This document shows, one piece after another, positions 59,148 through 64,000 of a DNA stretch of 64,000 nt (positions within the stretch are counted from its first letter, which is position 1; the number at the start of each line of letters is the position of its first letter). The notes under the pieces were generated by a model. The model saw nothing but the letters and a program-made list of their open reading frames with translations, was not told where the DNA came from and made no database searches. The translations under genes and the position numbers were made by a program. This DNA is from Turritopsis dohrnii (taxonomy: Eukaryota > Cnidaria > Hydrozoa > Anthoathecata > Oceaniidae). The stretch spans positions 1,054,001-1,118,000 of the forward strand of contig BQMF02000066.1 in NCBI GenBank assembly GCA_027922465.2, written 5' to 3'.

Positions 59148-60308
59148 GTTTGAATTTATTCATAATATAATATTTATAATATCACTTCCAGATTTGGCAT
59201 AAATTATAAGTGATTAATTTTCAGATATTTTTCAGCACTGTTTTTTCTTTCCTTAAAAAGATTTTAGAAGTCATATAATTGGATTTCTGTCTAAGTAAGA
59301 AAGCCATATTACAAATTGTTGTTCTTCGTGTTAATTTGTGATTAACTCATGATATTGTTGCTGTTGCTGGTAGTGTGGTGGTAATGTGCTTAGAAACTTG
59401 ACTTCACTTAAAATAAGATTCATCAAAGTAGTTTTAACTTTTAAAAACCTTTTTTTATATTTTTGTCCTTTTTTGTGTAAACATTTTGGCTATTTTTTCC
59501 TTGTTTTGAATCAAAGTTTAGAACGCAAATTTCTAATGGATATTTTGCTTTGATTTTTTTTCGAAAAAGTTAGTTGCTTTTTTTGGCTCTTAAATAATTT
59601 CTGTAAAAAATTTCATGTAATTATAAAATATTGTTCCATAGTATATTAACATCAGTATAAGTTAGGCCTGAGAGATAACAAAAAGTAACAAAGTTTTGTG
59701 CAGATTTACAGATGTTTAAATTTTGATCTATTTTATTTGTATACCGATTAAGCGTCCAGGTTTAGAGGACAAATTTGTAATAAGCGTCCAGGTTCCGATT
59801 AAGTGCCCAGGTCCAAACCTGAAACTAGGCACTTATTCGGCGAATAATATTTCCTTATGTATCAGCAAGTAATTATTTGTTTATACCCTGTGCAAACCGC
59901 TGAACAATCAAAATCTATAATAAAGGAAATGAATGCGCTAATGTCTATTAATCAAACATGTTGTTTTTTTGTTTTTTTTAAATGAGCCCTTCACAGAAAT
60001 CTTCTGGCTTCCTGATGTAGTGTTTTTGTAATTCGTAATTATTCAATCACAGCAAACAAACAGGGATAGTTAAAGTCTACTTGTTCATCTGTTTGATAGT
60101 TTTGTTTGAATTAATGATATTTATTTCCTTATGGAAGATACACAAAAAGTAATGCTTGCTACCTTTATTTGATTTTATTATTATTAAAATTATTATTAAA
60201 ATAAATATTTATACAGGGTGACTATTCCAGTACTAAAATACTGCTATCATATAGGTCCTGTTTATATACAAGAATACAAGCATTAAAATGATCTAATGAA
60301 TAAGAAAT
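59148..60308. other. Intron or downstream region of gene C
   Basis: No exon was recognised. AT-rich, with (ATT)n near 60175-60210 and a short AAGCGTCCAGGTT repeated unit near 59750-59815. Confidence 0.45.
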
Positions 60309-62245
60309 AAAAGATATTTTATTGTATACACATATAAACACTTTAGATTTAAAATACTCCATGACTTTTGATTTAAAAATTTGCACAGATTTTTCAGTTC
60401 TTATTTCATGTGGAAGCTGGTTATACAGTTTTGTTTTGTGACCTACAATGTATTTCTAGCTTGACAGGTGGTAGTCTCAAGATGAAATGATTATTTCGAG
60501 TGTTTTTATTGTGGTCGACTTGCCTGAAATAGTTCTTGTAATGTTCGCAAACGTCTTGATTTAAACACTTCTTCACATATATACATGTCTTCACTTGTAG
60601 CCTGTTTTGAATGGGTTGCACGTAAGCATTATTAACGAGACTTCTGTATCTGTTTTCGAGCGATGTAAGCTGTCTTTTTTGGGTCTCTGTCAATACAAGG
60701 TGAAGGCTGCCACAGTATGTTATAATTGGAACAATCATCATTTGTGACGTTCCAGGGGATTTTGATAACAAATGATAAAACGTTTTTCAAAAAACGTTAA
60801 AAACGTTGTAAAAACAATAGAAAAAAACGTTAGAAAACGTTTTGATAAAAACGATAAAACGTTTTTACCAAAATTTAAAAACATTTTAAGAATTCGAAAG
60901 AGAAAACGTTTAAACGTTTCTTAAAACGTTTTATGCAGTAACATTAAAAACGTTTAAACGTTTTATTGTTAAAAACGTTTTATTGTTTTAAAACTTTTCG
61001 TTACTGAAAAAACTGAAAAAACGTTTTTAAACAAAGTGTAAAAACGTTAAAACGTTATAAAACGTTTTATCATTTGTTATCAAAATCCCCTGGAACGTCA
61101 CATTTCAAAGACCTTTTCAGTTGCTTTCGTAGTAAGTAGGTGTCTCATCTTCTGAGAAAATTGATTCGAGTGGCTGCTCGTTTAAGTTTTGATGCGAAAT
61201 CTTCATTTAAATTCAGAGTACTGTTCAAAACATTACTTTTTTGGGTAATAGAGGACAGTATCATCTGCATACTTCAGCAACGATGAGAAGGTTATCGAGT
61301 CTCTTAGGTCGTTGAAGAATATCAGAAACAACAATGGACCCAATATGGATCCCTGAGAGACACCACATGTTACTGGTTTCTCTTCAGATAGTTTTGAACC
61401 AATGCATATTGTTTGTAGTCGGTTGAACAAGTACGATGTGAACCATTCAAGTTCTGTTGACTGTACTCCATATGACTGTAGTTTTTGTATTAGATTGCTA
61501 TGGCTTAACGTGTCAAATGCTTTGCTTAGATCCACAAAGACAGCTCCAACCAGACACCCATTACTTGCTTGAGTTCTAATATTGTCACATAATTTTGTAA
61601 CTGCTTCCTCGGTTGAGTGCTTTTTACGGTATCCATATTGTCCCGAATCGATAAGGTTGTTTGTCTCGAGAAATTCCATCAACTGTGTTTGTACCACTCT
61701 TTCGATGACTTTTGAAAGTACGGGCAGTACCGATATTGGCCTATAGTTTTCAGGAGCATTTACAGGACCTGATTTATAGATTGGTGTAACTTTCGCGATT
61801 TTCCATGAGTTTGGAAAAGTTCCTATTTTGAGCGATAGATTTACAACATTAGAAAGAATTGGCGCAATAGATTCAGCTCCGTCTTTAATCATTGAGGTGG
61901 TAAGTTTATCAACTCCTGTTGCCTTTTTACGTTTCAGTCTTTTCAGTTGATTTCGCACAGACACTGTTAACACGTATGAAAAATTAAATGTTTTTAAAGT
62001 TTTGGAAAGAATGTTTGTTGGTTTCCTCCATGTGAAATCCATTAATTTTATTGAAGCTGATTTGATTTTTCCAACGGCACTGTAATAGTAGTTCGAAAAA
62101 ATGTTTGTTTTATCTGCATTTCCAGAATTTCCTTCAACTGACGTCGTTTTAGATACAGGGAAAATCTTTTTGATAATGCTCCAGAAGTTTTTAGTATTTG
62201 TGTAGAATTGTCTTTTTTGATAACACCTGGTAAAAGTTTTTGATC
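60309..62245 (-). pseudogene. LINE RT fragment, copy 2
   Basis: The same RT as copy 1, but with a longer continuous frame (61233-62042, 269 codons: MDFTWRKPTNILSKTL to YADDTVLYYPKK). The thumb is still split by the MITE 60744-61101. The C-terminal part is at 60421-60771. No endonuclease was found. Confidence 0.88.
60744..61101. mobile_element. AACGTTT-rich MITE, 358 bp (in copy 2)
   Basis: The same element at the same site as in copy 1, including the ATTT duplication, so it was present before the 2.5-kb segment was copied. Confidence 0.9.
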
Positions 62246-62847
62246 AGTGCTCATACTATTGATTGTATTGTAAAACTCATTATTCTCAGTCTATTGCGGG
62301 GCCATTTATTGATTTTTGGCGAACTTTGGCGAACTTAAAAATAAAAAAAGATTTTTGCAGTGATCTCAGAAGTACGAAATTGTTTCTGTACCAATCAACT
62401 AATGCAACAAAGTGTAATAAGATGCCCTATGACAGGTATAAGGATTTCTAAAAAATCAGCTGAAGCATGTAAAATGAAAGACTTGTGACATTCTTGAGAT
62501 TTGAAGGTTGAATGACTTCTACAATACATTACATTTTTGATCACACACTCCCTGATACTACCGTATGAAATGTTCTTTATTCTGTTGGTACGAAATAATG
62601 CAAGAGCCATATGGCACAAAACAGTAGCAGTATTTTATCTTGAAATATACAATGCAAATAGATTCAAAATTATTTGTCTGAAATCCCGCATGAAACTTTG
62701 TCAACTTTTCTTCATCTTCTGGGCTGATGGCAATTTGCCTTTAAAAAAAGTGTATATGGCTTAGCTAAAAAACACCAGAAGCTATTAGATACAAACAAAA
62801 AAAATATGGATAAGGCATGAATCATAACCATGGATACACATTTTATA

Positions 62848-64000
62848 TCACAGTTTTTTTGAAAAAGAAACTTTGTAAGAGCAAAAAGAGAAAAAAAAAA
62901 CCTTCTTCGAAAATAATAATAACTGAAAAGCAAACAAGAGGCCCATAGGCCTTAAGGTCAGCGCAAAATACATATGCTCAAAAATCAAAAGATTATAATC
63001 ACTTACTTACAAAACGAAAGAATTGCTTTTTAAAACCTGGTACGCCCGTTTATGGTTGGTAGGCATGCAAATCGAAATAGTAAATCTATTCACCCAAAAC
63101 AAAGATACATTAAAACCATATGCGGTAGAAAGGACCACGTTACATTAGCACTATTGAATAGGTAAGTCATCGAATGACAACTGGAGAAGCCTGACCACAC
63201 ATATAAGTTGTTTCCTTTAATCTAATATTAGGATCTATATCCCGTGCAGACAGTAAAGGCAATTTCCTAAATGCCGAATAACAAGTATCACAATATGTCA
63301 CATGCGCATTGTTTTCTAATGGCTGTACCTAAGTTAAAAATATTGGAGCAGGCAATCAGTTTTAAAATAAATATGAAAGACAGAAGCTTAATGTTGAATT
63401 TAATAATTTATAATTTATTAAAACGTTTCCACGAGTGTCCACTTGTCATCATCAGTTAAAATTCATACCAAAGTCAAATTCATATAAAAACATGAAAGTA
63501 AAGAGTAATCATTGGTAAACGTTTTGAAAGAAAACCAGGTCGCCCGCGCGTTTCCAAAACAATCAATGAAAACCATAGTCGGGTAATATTTACAGAAATC
63601 AAATGGACAAGAACAACTACAGCAATAACAGATACTTTAATCGATTTTATTTCAGCTTCAATTTCTACTTTCCAGCTTTACGTTCTTGCAAGCATACGAG
63701 TTCGGCTAATCGCGCAGGTGAACTTTTCTTTCTACCAATGTAACTGGACAATGAAGATCCAACACCAAGCAGTTGCTGATTATTAAAAATAAAAGTGTAA
63801 AAAGTTGTGTATAACTGCACAATGCACCATTTAATTCTAGGCCCATTTAACAAAATTCAGACCTAACAGAAACTCGCAAACAGATATACAAATACTATTT
63901 TACTTAGGGAAAAGCTGAATTTATCTATTTCAGAGTGGGTGGGGTGAATCACTTTTCAATTAACCAACCCTAAAAATGTAAAATCCAGTTCATGACAATT
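62848..64000. other. No gene recognised
   Basis: Short open frames (63271-63459, 63665-63853) show no domain or splice logic. Further exons of gene C may lie here or beyond, but none can be supported. Confidence 0.4.

Larger units (their letters stand above)
60309..62847 (-). repeat. 2539-bp LINE-derived segment, copy 2
   Basis: Second copy of 56024-58562, in the same orientation. The similarity starts and stops abruptly at the same internal points as in copy 1. It carries the same nested MITE. Confidence 0.92.

Noticed and set aside
56024..64000. Simple tandem duplication with a 4285-bp unit
   Set aside because: The sequence 58563-60308 is not repeated after 62847, so only the inner 2539 bp is shared.

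Overview
The window is AT-rich nuclear DNA from an invertebrate animal. Genes have short exons with GT-AG introns, and the DNA is crowded with eukaryotic transposons: CR1/L2-like LINEs, PIF/Harbinger, hAT, Tc1/mariner, pogo-like and TTAA-target elements. The mix of ZAP/PARP12-type, lunapark, CYLD and BEN-domain sequences is metazoan. A cnidarian or another early-branching or marine invertebrate fits best, but the sequence alone does not settle the species.

Host genes, all on the + strand: (1) the 3' half of a ZAP/PARP12-like gene (gene A, 4995-10977; CCCH finger, two WWE regions, PARP catalytic domain); (2) a complete paralogue (gene B, 12617-21172) with four CCCH fingers, a fifth CCCH, two WWE regions and a catalytic domain carrying an H-Y-I triad. 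Seven small exons just upstream (12617-14490) encode a lunapark-type N-terminus: a myristoylation-like MGxxxS start, two membrane segments and a coiled coil. These exons join the zinc-finger exon in phase, so gene B reads as a lunapark-ZAP-PARP fusion of 796 residues. (3) Gene C (53581-59147, continuing) has a winged-helix-like start and two successive ZAP-like CCCH modules, then in-phase exons for a CYLD-type CAP-Gly domain. These look like members of an RNA-sensing, ADP-ribosylation and ubiquitin-linked innate immune family growing by tandem duplication and domain shuffling. Immune function is inferred from the families.

Layout: 1-4975 is a decayed LINE split by an apparently intact Harbinger transposon (1120-4253). 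4995-21172 holds genes A and B with a few intronic elements. 21500-30040 is gene-poor, with hairpin repeats, a 656-bp TIR element with 7-bp target duplications and a decayed LINE. 30045-44551 is bounded by matching inverted repeats with TA duplications. It may be one 14.5-kb Tc1/mariner-like composite holding an intron-containing Tc1-type transposase, a damaged BEN-domain gene, a hAT-like MITE, and a non-autonomous Harbinger element that itself contains a nearly intact LINE with PHD/CCCH ORF1 and EN-RT ORF2. 44704-53468 is a nest of transposons, including a second, wrecked Harbinger. 53581-64000 is gene C, whose introns hold two nearly identical 2.5-kb LINE-derived segments, each with the same nested MITE.

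No rRNA, tRNA, CRISPR array or clear promoter was recognised. Exon boundaries are read from GT-AG signals, reading phase and comparison of paralogues; none is confirmed by transcripts.
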